Shown here: positions 31,268-40,116 of the stretch, one piece after another
How positions within the stretch are numbered: position 1 is the first letter of the stretch
Layout of the letters: every line of letters starts with the position of its first letter
Made by a program: the position numbers and the translations under genes
Assembly: GCA_964396845.1 (NCBI GenBank)
Contig: CAYNGH010000013.1
Coordinates: forward strand, 1 to 41,038
Length of the DNA stretch: 41,038 nucleotides
DNA from: CAYNGH01 sp964396845
GTDB lineage: Bacteria; Vulcanimicrobiota; JAJTBE01; CAYNGH01
Reading direction: 5' to 3'
Notes under the pieces: model-generated
What the model was told of the DNA's origin: nothing
Databases searched by the model: none
Seen by the model: the letters and a program-made list of their open reading frames with translations, nothing else

Positions 31268-33010
31268 TTAATCCACTATGATGGGGGTTCTCATCATTTT
31301 AAATTTCCCTGAAGGTTCCTGATAAATTTCTGCTTCATATGGAATATTTCTGGATTTAAACAGATTCTGGGACTTAATCAAGGGTTGCTGGCGCACCAGT
31401 CCTTCCTGATGAGTTTTAACCAGGCCATTGATAGTGGCGCTGACCTTGTTCTCATCTGCATGATCTGCGGTAACCCCAGCCAGTTCTCCACTGGAATTAA
31501 AGGACAGGGTAACACCACGGCCCACATCGGCAAAGACCTCGGCTCCCCGGTGATCGATTCCAGTTTCTTTTGTCAGGTTGATTTCCAGGGATCCTTCAAA
31601 CTGGATGAAACGGTTGCCATACTTGTCGGTGTTAATTGTCACCTTGTCATATTGGCCGGCATCCAGCCCCAGGCGATCCTGATGTTCCTTGAGAAAGTCA
31701 AGGGCTTCTCCTTGGGATTCCGGGGTTTTCTCCAGAATAACTTCCCTGGACAGTGCCGACAGTTTCTTCTCTTCCTGAATATCCTGTGCTGTAATCAGCT
31801 CACGGCTCTGGAATATCTTTGAAAGCATTTCATTGTTGGCGCCGTCATTTAGAAGTTTATCAGCCTGGAGCATGCATCTGGCCATTGCCCGCAGATTCGT
31901 TCCCGTAGGAGCCGACAGATCCACAGACTTGGTGAGAATTCTGCCCATTTCATGTCCGCTTTCCCCAAGGGCTTTCTTCATCTGCTGTGAGTCTGATCCC
32001 TGGGGAGCTTTCTGGTGAAAAAGAGCTTCGATGGCATCGTAAAATGCTCCCGTCAGAATCCGGGAAAAACTGTGAGCCCCTGATGAAAGCTGGTCATCGG
32101 GAGCCTTGTCCGGCAGTTCCGAGGGAGAAATGTATTTGAACTGATTTCGGGCATCCCGGATGTAGGTCTTGTGATCATCCGCCGGGTCATCATTCATCAG
32201 CCGGATGGCGGCGCCAAACTCCTCACCGACGGCGGACAGGCGGTTCATCTGGCGAAGATCCCCTCCGGTTTCCTTTACTAACATTTCCAGGTTGTGATCA
32301 TCTTTGAGGGTGTCCAGCAATGCTGTGCTGTCGGCAAAGGACTCGTGATATGCCCTGGCCTCGGGATCCCATGAGGATAGGAATCCGGGGCGCAAGCCGT
32401 CCAGCACTGCATGCCCGGTTTCGTGGGACACAATGTCTGAAGACTGGGAAGCATGAACTACTTTCTCCAGGCCTTCTGACTTGAAAGCCAGAAAAGAGAT
32501 GCCCCTGCCCCACCGGGAGTAATAAGCATTGGCACCCTCGCCGGCATTGGCGTTGACATTCATCTGGTCCCCGCTGAAGGCCCACTTGAGCTTGTAACCG
32601 GCATTCTCCTGATGTATGTTCAAGGAACGATAGCTGACTGCATAGGAACTGACCTGATTAAAACGGGGATCATCAACTTCATAGAAGAAATTCCCCTGGG
32701 GATCAGCAATGGCAATGGGGCTGTTTTTATCCTGTGCCCGCAATTGAGGCCCGCTGAGGTTCTTACCTGCAAGTTCCGAACATATCTCCTGGGATACAGG
32801 TTTGTCCAGGTATGGATCCTCGGGAAAAGCCATAAACTTTGCTTTGGAGGGGATTTCACCGGTGTTTTGATGCCCGCTGTCTGGGGAAAATGAATCCTTC
32901 GGCTTGATTGAATCTTCCTGTTGCCGGGACAGCTTCTCATCGGGTTTTGCAAACCCGGTGCTGGTGGCAAGGCTGATTGCCGGATTATTGGAGCCGATGC
33001 TGTTGTTCAT
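31268..33010 (-). CDS. HExxH zinc metallopeptidase without a signal peptide
   Basis: A 580-residue protein with HETGH (196-200) in DIVSHETGHAVLDGL and a downstream acidic ligand, Glu223 in YHESFAD, 23 residues after the last His. This is the gluzincin pattern of thermolysin-like M4/M36 peptidases. The N-terminus (1-60) is polar, rich in Ser, Asn and Lys and shows no hydrophobic signal segment. Residues 400-580 form a separate region with alternating strands (about 455-520) and a basic end. The lack of a signal peptide suggests cytoplasmic action or a non-Sec secretion route. GAGG precedes the ATG by about 11 bases. It is monocistronic, with a terminator. Confidence 0.72.
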   Translation of the reverse strand: MNNSIGSNNPAISLATSTGFAKPDEKLSRQQEDSIKPKDSFSPDSGHQNTGEIPSKAKFMAFPEDPYLDKPVSQEICSELAGKNLSGPQLRAQDKNSPIAIADPQGNFFYEVDDPRFNQVSSYAVSYRSLNIHQENAGYKLKWAFSGDQMNVNANAGEGANAYYSRWGRGISFLAFKSEGLEKVVHASQSSDIVSHETGHAVLDGLRPGFLSSWDPEARAYHESFADSTALLDTLKDDHNLEMLVKETGGDLRQMNRLSAVGEEFGAAIRLMNDDPADDHKTYIRDARNQFKYISPSELPDKAPDDQLSSGAHSFSRILTGAFYDAIEALFHQKAPQGSDSQQMKKALGESGHEMGRILTKSVDLSAPTGTNLRAMARCMLQADKLLNDGANNEMLSKIFQSRELITAQDIQEEKKLSALSREVILEKTPESQGEALDFLKEHQDRLGLDAGQYDKVTINTDKYGNRFIQFEGSLEINLTKETGIDHRGAEVFADVGRGVTLSFNSSGELAGVTADHADENKVSATINGLVKTHQEGLVRQQPLIKSQNLFKSRNIPYEAEIYQEPSGKFKMMRTPIIVD

Positions 33011-33269
33011 ATGATTGCTACCTCTTTTAATGATTGGTTGATGTGAAATATGAAAAATAACTGATCTTAAATTATTTTATCATGGTTTATTACCCTCAGC
33101 ACAGTTATTTTAGTTAATATTTTGTTAACAATTGCCGGATTTTATCTGTTGCTTCAACATCCAGGGGCAGGAAAAATTTGTCGGTTATTATGATAATTCA
33201 GTTTTCTTTTTCAGTATTGCTGTGAATAGTTACAGTTTAATACAGATAAGAAAATTGATCACTAATTTT

Positions 33270-33360
33270 CAGGAGTTATTCAAAGTTAAGCTTAAATGGA
33301 TTCGTGTTTTAACGAACTCAAATCACACTTCTATCAACTTTCTAATTTGAGTAACTCCTG
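33270..33360. repeat. Inverted-repeat intergenic element, copy B
   Basis: A 91-base element with outer arms CAGGAGTTATTCAAA and TTTGAGTAACTCCTG (one mismatch in 15). Read backwards, its right half matches copy C (AGAAAGTTGATAGAA is shared). The forward half shares CAAAGT and the GTGTTTTA...AACTCAAAT region with copy C. The element is therefore a quasi-palindrome. Confidence 0.8.
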
Positions 33361-33573
33361 ACTGAAAATATATCAAAGGCATCAGGCAATCTAAGCAAAC
33401 CGCAATGTTTACGATACTTGAAGATATGTCCAATTGTCCAGATTGTATTATAAATGGTTAATAATTCCGTCGCCTGGCCCCATGGATCCGGCAAGTTTAC
33501 ATGCTTTCCCATGAATTGAAAAACAGGCAAAAACTGCCGGCATGGTTTTTCGATTTAATTTTCTGTCAGGGTC

Positions 33574-33602
33574 TTGACATCATCAGGGGGTTGTGGTAAA
33601 TT
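33574..33602 (+). promoter_or_regulatory. Promoter of the tRNA-Ile/tRNA-Ala unit
   Basis: TTGACA (33574-33579) is exact, with a 17-base spacer and TAAATT (33597-33602) as -10. A GC-containing discriminator (TGCGCTGG) follows, as in stable-RNA promoters. It lies 17 bases upstream of the tRNA-Ile 5' end. Confidence 0.8.
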
Positions 33603-33618
33603 ATTTCTGCGCTGGAAA

Positions 33619-33692
<74 letters not shown>

Positions 33693-33699
33693 TTATATG

Positions 33700-33724
33700 A
33701 GATGTTGGGTAAGCCCCAACATCT
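33700..33724 (+). other. Perfect hairpin between the two tRNAs
   Basis: AGATGTTGGG and CCCAACATCT form a 10-bp perfect stem with a 5-base loop, eight bases after tRNA-Ile. It is probably a processing or spacing element in the tRNA precursor; no T-tract follows directly. Confidence 0.5.
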
Positions 33725-33770
33725 GAGTTTATTCGGGGTTGTTTATCAGAATTTTTCAAGGCTTTTTCAC

Positions 33771-33843
33771 GGGGTTGTAGCTCAGCTGGGAGAGCGCCTC
33801 CCTTGCACGGAGGAGGTCAGGGGTTCGAATCCCCTCAACTCCA
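33771..33843 (+). tRNA. tRNA-Ala (anticodon TGC)
   Basis: A 73-base cloverleaf. The acceptor stem GGGGTTG pairs with CAACTCC (one G-U) with discriminator A. The anticodon stem CCTCC/GGAGG has loop CTTGCAC, anticodon TGC at 33804-33806. The T-arm is GGGGTTCGAATCCCC. CCA is not encoded. It is 78 bases after tRNA-Ile and outside any rRNA operon in view. Confidence 0.97.
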
Positions 33844-33850
33844 TTCCCAA

Positions 33851-33885
33851 AAGCCCGCCATTTCAAGGGATAGGCGGGTTTTTCA
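33851..33885 (+). terminator. Intrinsic terminator after the tRNAs
   Basis: AAGCCCGCC pairs with GGCGGGTTT (one G-U) around a 13-base loop, followed by TT and more T-rich sequence. It is eight bases after tRNA-Ala. Confidence 0.8.
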
Positions 33886-34118
33886 ATTCCGGTTCACAAA
33901 TCATCCACCTGACCTGGTGACAGCAATGACTCTTGGCAATCACAACATTAGCTTTCATCTCCTGAAGCTTGGATCATACAGTCCCACAGTAATATGACAT
34001 TCATCTGAAAACCAAAGGAATTTATTCCAACAGCAAGGAAGCTATGTCAGACGAAAAAAAGCCTTCCAACGCCAAATGTAAGGGCGTAAAAAAACATGTT
34101 ATATTGAGGAGAGAAACA

Positions 34119-34562
34119 ATGAAAAGATTCGCAAAAACAATGCTGGTATTCTTGATGATTCTCACCTGTTGCCAGGTTGCATTCTCCAGCAATGAAACGG
34201 CAGAAACAGGCAAAGGCGAACAATTAGAACGGATGATGTGGGACTGCATCAAGAATGGAAAATGGGACAACATCGAAAAGATGATAGACCCGGCTTTCCA
34301 GTCCAGCCATTCCGACGGCGCCCGGGACAAGAACGAAGAGATGAAACTGATGAAAGAGCTGGAAGTTGACAGCTATGAGATAAATGAGTTTAAGGAAACC
34401 CGTCACGGCGACATCATAGTGGTCACTTATTTCATCTCGGTGGAAGAAACCATCGACGGCAAAAGACTGTCAAAAAAACCCGCTTCAAGAATGAGCGTCT
34501 GGATAAAAAACAAAGACAAATGGCAGTGGATCGCCCATGCAAATTTGAAGCCGTTAAAATAA
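34119..34562 (+). CDS. Secreted DUF4440/SnoaL-like protein
   Basis: A 147-residue protein with a signal peptide (KRFAKTMLVFLMILTCC, cleaved near VAFSS). The mature part has the NTF2-like cone-fold pattern of DUF4440: a helix with MMWDCIKNGKWDNIEKMIDP, and ending MSVWIKNKDKWQWIAHANLKP. Members are found in the periplasm or outside; function is unknown. The ATG at 34119 is chosen because GAGGAGAG precedes it and it opens the signal peptide; a longer frame from 34044 would put the signal internally. A terminator follows at 34691. Confidence 0.75.
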   Translation: MKRFAKTMLVFLMILTCCQVAFSSNETAETGKGEQLERMMWDCIKNGKWDNIEKMIDPAFQSSHSDGARDKNEEMKLMKELEVDSYEINEFKETRHGDIIVVTYFISVEETIDGKRLSKKPASRMSVWIKNKDKWQWIAHANLKPLK

Positions 34563-34690
34563 AACCAAGTTCTGTTCATAAATTATGTCCAAAATCAAAT
34601 CCTGATGTGCAGTCTTATGACATAATGCTACACCCGGCAGTTCCGTGCATATTCCGGGCAGTTCTTTAATCTCCAACCCCCGTTAAAAAC

Positions 34691-34730
34691 AAGACCCCAC
34701 AGGGCAGACAGGCCCATGGGGTCTTTTGTT
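34691..34730 (+). terminator. Intrinsic terminator downstream of the DUF4440-like gene
   Basis: AAGACCCCA pairs perfectly with TGGGGTCTT (34717-34725) with an inner GGGC/GCCC pair, then TTGTT. It lies about 130 bases after the stop codon. Confidence 0.75.
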
Positions 34731-34854
34731 CGCTGAGCTCCTACCATATTCGCAAACCGACAGCATGTCAGCTCCCGAACCACAGTGCCGGGGAATTATC
34801 CCGATAACAGCTCCATAATGCATCCACATCATGTCGGGATTCCGGGATATACCC

Positions 34855-36600
34855 TCACTGGGTGCGCCAGCCGAGTTTTCTGGCTGTCACAGGAAAGAAA
34901 GGCGGTTGAAGCCTGGAATCGGCCAGGTCATCATCATAAGAGTAATCACGGATTGGCGGACGGTAAAAAGTCCTGTAAACCCAGGCTGTAATACCAGGGC
35001 CTGCATTGGAATTATCCAGAAGAGCCATATTGGCGTTTTCGAGATGAACCACCGAGCCGGATTTTCTAACAGTAATACTTGACATATTCTCGAGAAAATC
35101 ATCGGAATTGGCCCAGGTATAGCTTCCCGAATCATCCCTGCCAGTGAAGAGAGGATTGGTCACGCCGTTCCACTCCCTGATGAAGTTGATCTCATCCACC
35201 TGGGGCGCGCCATCCACCAGAGCAGCGTTTATCTCGATGACATTATTTGGATCCCCTGGATACCTGGAGGGATCGCTTCCCTGGGGAATAGGGCCTCCGG
35301 GTAGCATCCTGTCCTGGTACTCTCCAGAAAGATGATAAATCCTGGCGCTGGTCATCAGGGCAAAGGGCATCTTTGCACTGACTCCGTCTTCATAGGAATC
35401 CCTGTCAGGATAAACCATATTCATATCACCCCGGGTATATATGGTACTGTTGGAAACAACTGTCAGAGGGCCGGGGAGTTTCTCTCCATTAATCAGGCGG
35501 ACGGGAACGCTGGAATATACCAGCCCGTTGGGGGGATATAGAAAAGATGAGATGTCAATCTCCTTCACCCTTTCCAACCTTCCCTCGGCGTTGTTGTAAA
35601 ACTCCACATCACTGATACCCGGGCCGATGGTGGTGGAATCTACAAGAAGACCCGCTTCCTGACTGAAATAACCGCCGTCCTCAAAAGACTGGAGGCTGGG
35701 AGGCTCAACTCTGCCGGCACCAAGACTGCCGTCTAAAACAACTCCTCCCCAGCGGTTCATAGCTCCCGATGACTCGTGACTCCACAGGGGATTATGGCTG
35801 TCAAAGGCATTCCCGATACCGCTGTGTCCCTGGCTGTGACCCTCCATTACCACCATGCTGTTGTTGCGGTTCTCAATCCTGACGGTTCCCCCCTGGTCCG
35901 GCCTGCCCCAGGCATCCTGATACCGAATCATATCCCCGGCAGCGGTGACCGACGGTGAATGAATGCTCAGAAGGCTTCCTGTGGGGCGGAAGAACAGGTT
36001 GCCGTTGGAGTGGATCCTTCCCGTTATGGTCTGGTTAGGACCCCGGACAAATTCCGAGAGGGATTCATTGGCAAACAGGGCATATCGAAAGGCTCCTTCG
36101 GTTATCCCCCGGACCATGATTGTTCGTTTCTGATTTCCATAAAAACCTTCAACCTCAACCATCCATATCTCAGGCCCCTCCTGGATTATCCGGTAACGGT
36201 ATTTTTCCAGGTTACCGCTATTCGTAAAGTTGCGGTGAGTATCACCGGTTTTCCATTCCCACTGAGTCCAGCCCTGTTCATCGATGGAGTTATGGGAGAT
36301 TGTAACAGGAGTTCTCATGATGCCGGAAACAATATTGCCCCCGGAGTCATGGGTGAACCGCTGGTAATTTGTGGAAGCGAACTCATACATTGCAGCCCTT
36401 TCCCCTGCCTGAGCAATATAAAAGGCTTTCTTGGACCCAATATCCCTCTGGGTAAACTGAAGATCAAGCATGAACCTCTGATGCACAGTGGCAGCTATCA
36501 GAAACAGAACGGGAATTATCATCAGGACAATCACCATGATGAATCCCCGATTTTTATTCTGCTTCAATACAGCCTGCCGGTTATTATTATGATAAAACAT
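34855..36600 (-). CDS. PilX-like / large pilus-assembly protein
   Basis: A 581-residue protein. An N-terminal membrane helix (about 18-40, GFIMVIVLMIIPVLFLIAATV) and the following FTQRDIGSKKAFYIAQAGERAAM segment match the PilX N-terminal pattern of type IV pilus minor components. There is no clear cleavable prepilin site, as in PilX. A long extracytoplasmic part follows with repeated Gly-, Asn- and Ser-rich strands (IHSNGNLFFRPTGSL, then YTRGDMNM), resembling DUF4900-like proteins. It is much larger than typical PilX of about 200 residues. It is the last of three genes; 12 bases separate it from the prepilin upstream. Confidence 0.7.
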   Translation of the reverse strand: MFYHNNNRQAVLKQNKNRGFIMVIVLMIIPVLFLIAATVHQRFMLDLQFTQRDIGSKKAFYIAQAGERAAMYEFASTNYQRFTHDSGGNIVSGIMRTPVTISHNSIDEQGWTQWEWKTGDTHRNFTNSGNLEKYRYRIIQEGPEIWMVEVEGFYGNQKRTIMVRGITEGAFRYALFANESLSEFVRGPNQTITGRIHSNGNLFFRPTGSLLSIHSPSVTAAGDMIRYQDAWGRPDQGGTVRIENRNNSMVVMEGHSQGHSGIGNAFDSHNPLWSHESSGAMNRWGGVVLDGSLGAGRVEPPSLQSFEDGGYFSQEAGLLVDSTTIGPGISDVEFYNNAEGRLERVKEIDISSFLYPPNGLVYSSVPVRLINGEKLPGPLTVVSNSTIYTRGDMNMVYPDRDSYEDGVSAKMPFALMTSARIYHLSGEYQDRMLPGGPIPQGSDPSRYPGDPNNVIEINAALVDGAPQVDEINFIREWNGVTNPLFTGRDDSGSYTWANSDDFLENMSSITVRKSGSVVHLENANMALLDNSNAGPGITAWVYRTFYRPPIRDYSYDDDLADSRLQPPFFPVTARKLGWRTQ

Positions 36601-36612
36601 GAAAACACCACC

Positions 36613-37263
36613 TTACTTATTCCTGAGATTGACACTGGTAAACAGCTCCACCTGAACTGGCTTCTGATTTGAAATTTCCCTTTTTGTGGCAATGGGGTTT
36701 ATATCAACCCTGTTGCCGTTATCCCTTACAGTGAAGGACAATAATTCCGGATCGACATACCTGGCAACAACCCTGTTACTGCCGCCGGAAAGGGACTCCA
36801 GTTCGATGGATGCCGGAGTATTGGGGATGTCCGGCTCCACATGGTTTACTTCATATCGAATTATGTCACGGGTAGTAATATTTACGGAATCTCTCGTGGT
36901 TTCATCAAGATAGTAAGCTATAACGGTATAGGTTTCCTCGTGGTCCTGCAGTTTTTCAGGCACAGCAAGAATCAGCGACCTGCCGGGTTCATCCAGCCCG
37001 CCGATTTCAAACTCCACTCCCTCTATGAAGACATTTCTGTTGATGAAAACATATGCTGAATTTCTTACATCCCGATGGATATAATTAGACAGCTTCAGCA
37101 ACTCCTGCCGGGATGAAACCCTGGATTCCAGCAGGTTGGAATAATTCCGGGAACTGGAAAGAGATGCAAAAGCCACGGTAAGAGTAATCATAAGGACTGC
37201 CGATGCCAGGAGCAGTTCAACAAGAGTGTGCCCGGATTCGGGCCGGCACCTTAGTCTGGACAT
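36613..37263 (-). CDS. PilW-like prepilin-type minor pilin
   Basis: A 216-residue protein with a type III leader: ESGHTLVELLLASAVLMITL. Gly11 precedes the cleaved bond and Glu is at +5 of the mature chain. His at +1 in place of the usual Phe is unusual. The remaining part is a soluble beta-rich domain. It probably joins the pilus or pseudopilus tip complex with its neighbours, 28 bases from the upstream gene. Confidence 0.8.
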   Translation of the reverse strand: MSRLRCRPESGHTLVELLLASAVLMITLTVAFASLSSSRNYSNLLESRVSSRQELLKLSNYIHRDVRNSAYVFINRNVFIEGVEFEIGGLDEPGRSLILAVPEKLQDHEETYTVIAYYLDETTRDSVNITTRDIIRYEVNHVEPDIPNTPASIELESLSGGSNRVVARYVDPELLSFTVRDNGNRVDINPIATKREISNQKPVQVELFTSVNLRNK

Positions 37264-37291
37264 TGTTTATCGCCTCTGCTTTCACTTCCCC

Positions 37292-37708
37292 TTATGGCCT
37301 GGAAATGAAAGTTCCCATCCTGATCACCCTGCCGTTTTCCGGTCTGCTGAAATCAGGAAGAGGGTCAACGCTGTCTGAATTTCTGTGGAATATGGACACT
37401 CCAAGATACTTCATTGCGGAATTTACTTCCTCCACATCAACCTTGTAAACAAAGGACTGGCTGTTGTGAAGGAAATTATAATCAGTGGTATCAAGTTTCT
37501 GATAATCCTGGGTATTTTTAACTTCCGAGTCGATGGTTTCCAACAGGGAAACCGCCAGATGGTTGGCTTCAGTAAGGGCCTGGTCCTTTTTTTCCACCTG
37601 GGTGGTATATGAAAAGAGTCCAAATATGGCAATTCCCACCACAAAGAGGATAAAAAATGAAACCACTGCCTCGGTCAGGGTGAATCCTTTTTTCCGTCTG
37701 CTGTTCAT
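37292..37708 (-). CDS. PilV-like prepilin-type minor pilin
   Basis: A 138-residue prepilin. NSRRKKGFTLTEAVVSFFIL has the classical Gly8-Phe site with Glu at +5, then a hydrophobic helix. The start at 37708 is chosen because GGGGG precedes it at suitable distance and the leader is short; a start four codons earlier is possible. It is the first gene of the leftward minor-pilin run. Confidence 0.8.
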   Translation of the reverse strand: MNSRRKKGFTLTEAVVSFFILFVVGIAIFGLFSYTTQVEKKDQALTEANHLAVSLLETIDSEVKNTQDYQKLDTTDYNFLHNSQSFVYKVDVEEVNSAMKYLGVSIFHRNSDSVDPLPDFSRPENGRVIRMGTFISRP

Positions 37709-38027
37709 ATTTACCCCCATGGATTCTTACTGAATTGCATCCCTGTGCAATCTTTAGTTAACAACACTGATCGGATCAAGAAAGTTCCCGCCGTGCCTGG
37801 GAAATCCTGCCGGGAAATCCAAGATATTTGTTTATTTTGCCGACTGTAAGGATAATAATGGCAAGGTTATAAGGAATAAGCTGGAAGAGAATCATTGTGT
37901 CTTAGGAAAATAAAAAAAAAGCCTGCTAAAAACAGCATCACAGAAGGATGAAACAGATTCGGACACATCATCAATACAATCAGACCGCATCATTTCGTTA
38001 TTCTCTAAATTTTCAGGGAGGTTTCCT
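37709..38027. other. 319-base divergent intergenic stretch
   Basis: No gene seen. It should hold the divergent promoters of the minor-pilin operon and the metallopeptidase gene. Noted in it: TTGCA-N6-TGCAA (37735-37750), a 5-bp dyad, and AGTTAACAAC (37754-37763), similar to palindromes at 7082 and 33122. No sigma54-type -24/-12 pair was found. Confidence 0.4.
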
Positions 38028-40106
38028 GTGAAATACCGGTATCATGGTAAGTTGTTATTAATAATCATTGCCCTTGTTATCTGCCAGGCTGTTCTGCCCT
38101 GCCGGAGTGCATCAACGGCCCATGCAGCTTCTTCCAAGGGCTACTGGAAACAGGTGAAAGTGGAGAACCTTGGGCTCAGCAATACGAATGTTCCTGCCCA
38201 TATGAAAGACGAGCTGTTTCTGGATTTTTCCAGCAAAAGGGGCAGGGTTGAAGGAAAAGTCCGTCAGTTCAGCGAGGATGACAACGGCAGATTTACAGTA
38301 CTCGACATCAATGTTGCAGGGCACGTCAGCTGGAGGGAACCCCCCAGGGAGGCCAAACCGGGAGATATATGGGACGGCCAGTTCAAAGCGGAAATCACTG
38401 AAAATTTCCTCAGAGGGAGCCAGCAGACGGGAAACAGAAACCAGCTGTATATGGGGGTTTTTGTAGTAGGTCAGCTTCTGCATCAGCCGTCGGGGGTTAT
38501 CACAAAAGCCTTCCATAATCCCGATGCAGGCCTTGCCATAACATCCCACAGCCTCAAGCACAAAACCTGGAACAGCCTCAAAAATAATCGCTATGTCTTC
38601 CCGGATCCCAATCCCGGCGCCGCATGGGGAACCTATAAATACATGGCAATACAGGTGAGCACCTGCACCTTGTTCAATGATGTTACTGATTCCTATGTAT
38701 ATTATTATGAATGGGTCCCTGGTGTTCCGGAAAAGATTACCGGGAATCTTCTCCTGAGAGTTCAGCACAATTACCGGGGAAATGTGGGCAAATTAAAAGT
38801 TAAAATTACCAATCTTGAGGACGGCTCTGAATTTGTCCAGGAAACCGATGATCAGGGGGAGCTGAAAAGAAACCTGCAGACAGAAACAACTAAAGATCAT
38901 ATTCCCCTGAGGATTGACAGCTTCACCATCACAAAAGATACATTCTATACAGTCCCCATGGAAGGAAAATTTTCTTCTCATGTTCACATGGATGCGGATA
39001 TCGAAGTGAAAGTGAACAGGGATATTCCGATACATCCCTCCAGCAAGCAAAGCATAACTACTCACACATTGAACCTGCCCCTGACCCGGGTTACCCTTTT
39101 GCCCCTCAAATGGGATATGGACGCAAACCGATGGGTTTCCTGCAAGGCTGGCATCATCGGACAAACCCCGACAGTTATACGGCAGTTTGTAATCAGGCCG
39201 GCTCAGTTCAAGAAAGATGACAAGGGCAAATTTTACAAGGATGTGTTCTTTCCCGACTCCAGTATCCTCAAGATCCGGCGGATGGACCTGACTGCCTTTG
39301 AACCGGTTGACCGGCTCAAGGACATGCAACGGCTTGATTTAACCCCGGCCAGCGTATCTCATTCAAATATTCTCACCTTTCAACTGGCTGATGGAAGCCT
39401 TATGCTCGCAAGGCTCCGATTCAGGATGCTGGAATACTTCAAGCCAATTGTTGGCCCGGAAATGGCAAAAAAGCTGGCACAGGTAAAAATCGAGCTGGAT
39501 TCGTCATACACTTCTCCCAGTTACAAGGATGGAGTGATTTACCTGCCGGGAATTCTTGACCTGACCCAGGATACCACCTGTGATACTCTGATGCATGAAT
39601 GGTCGCACTATATCATTGAAGTTCTGGCCGACGACCCCGGCGTAAGATACAAGGTGGGGGGCGCCCATGACCTGTGGACAAAGGCTGGAAACCACGAAAC
39701 TGCCTGGGATGAGGGCAGAGCGCATTTCATGGGGCTGATTATGTCCCGGGGGCTTGATCTCCCGACAAAGATGGATACATTCTACACAGCGGGAATACCC
39801 GGAGGCATACAGAATATCCAGGATGCCGGCAATTCCGTGGAAGGAGTAATCACCCGCGCCCTGACCAACTATTATGTTGACACGGGATACACCAGAACCC
39901 GGGATGTCTTGAAGGATTTTCTGGAGATTCACAGTCTGAGCGTTAAAAACCTGGGGCATCCCCCCAGAACTTCCTCAGATTTTTTTGCAATGAAAAAACT
40001 TCAGCTTCAACAACTCAAACAGAGCGGTCAGCTCAGCTCCGGGGACGCCCAACGACAGCTGAGGGAACTGGACAAAATCATCAGGCAATACAAGATATCC
40101 CAGTAA
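38028..40106 (+). CDS. Secreted HEWSH zinc metallopeptidase
   Basis: A 692-residue exported protein. The signal peptide (YHGKLLLIIIALVICQAVL, cleavage near AHA-AS) is followed by beta-rich modules to about residue 400, then a metallopeptidase-like domain. HEWSH (523-527) in LMHEWSHYIIEVL gives the HExxH motif. Glu562 in WDEGRAHFM, 35 residues later, is a candidate third ligand. Coiled, charged C-terminus (KKLQLQQLKQSGQ). The start is GTG at 38028 with GGGAGG upstream. It is followed ten bases later by a lipoprotein gene, probably in one operon. Function is unknown; no close family recognised. Confidence 0.68.
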   Translation: MKYRYHGKLLLIIIALVICQAVLPCRSASTAHAASSKGYWKQVKVENLGLSNTNVPAHMKDELFLDFSSKRGRVEGKVRQFSEDDNGRFTVLDINVAGHVSWREPPREAKPGDIWDGQFKAEITENFLRGSQQTGNRNQLYMGVFVVGQLLHQPSGVITKAFHNPDAGLAITSHSLKHKTWNSLKNNRYVFPDPNPGAAWGTYKYMAIQVSTCTLFNDVTDSYVYYYEWVPGVPEKITGNLLLRVQHNYRGNVGKLKVKITNLEDGSEFVQETDDQGELKRNLQTETTKDHIPLRIDSFTITKDTFYTVPMEGKFSSHVHMDADIEVKVNRDIPIHPSSKQSITTHTLNLPLTRVTLLPLKWDMDANRWVSCKAGIIGQTPTVIRQFVIRPAQFKKDDKGKFYKDVFFPDSSILKIRRMDLTAFEPVDRLKDMQRLDLTPASVSHSNILTFQLADGSLMLARLRFRMLEYFKPIVGPEMAKKLAQVKIELDSSYTSPSYKDGVIYLPGILDLTQDTTCDTLMHEWSHYIIEVLADDPGVRYKVGGAHDLWTKAGNHETAWDEGRAHFMGLIMSRGLDLPTKMDTFYTAGIPGGIQNIQDAGNSVEGVITRALTNYYVDTGYTRTRDVLKDFLEIHSLSVKNLGHPPRTSSDFFAMKKLQLQQLKQSGQLSSGDAQRQLRELDKIIRQYKISQ

Positions 40107-40116
40107 GGAGATAATC

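Larger units (their letters stand above)
33011..33618. other. 608-base intergenic stretch
   Basis: AT-rich, without a convincing gene. It holds the upstream region of the HExxH gene (with palindrome TTGTTAACAA at 33122-33131), inverted-repeat copy B (33270-33360) and the tRNA promoter. Confidence 0.6.

Noticed and set aside
33132..33350. A 72-codon frame in the intergenic stretch before the tRNAs.
   Set aside because: It has no ribosome-binding site and runs through inverted-repeat copy B, so it is probably not translated.
37709..38027. Search for a sigma54 promoter (GG-N10-GC) before the minor pilins and the metallopeptidase.
   Set aside because: No pair with correct spacing was found on either strand.
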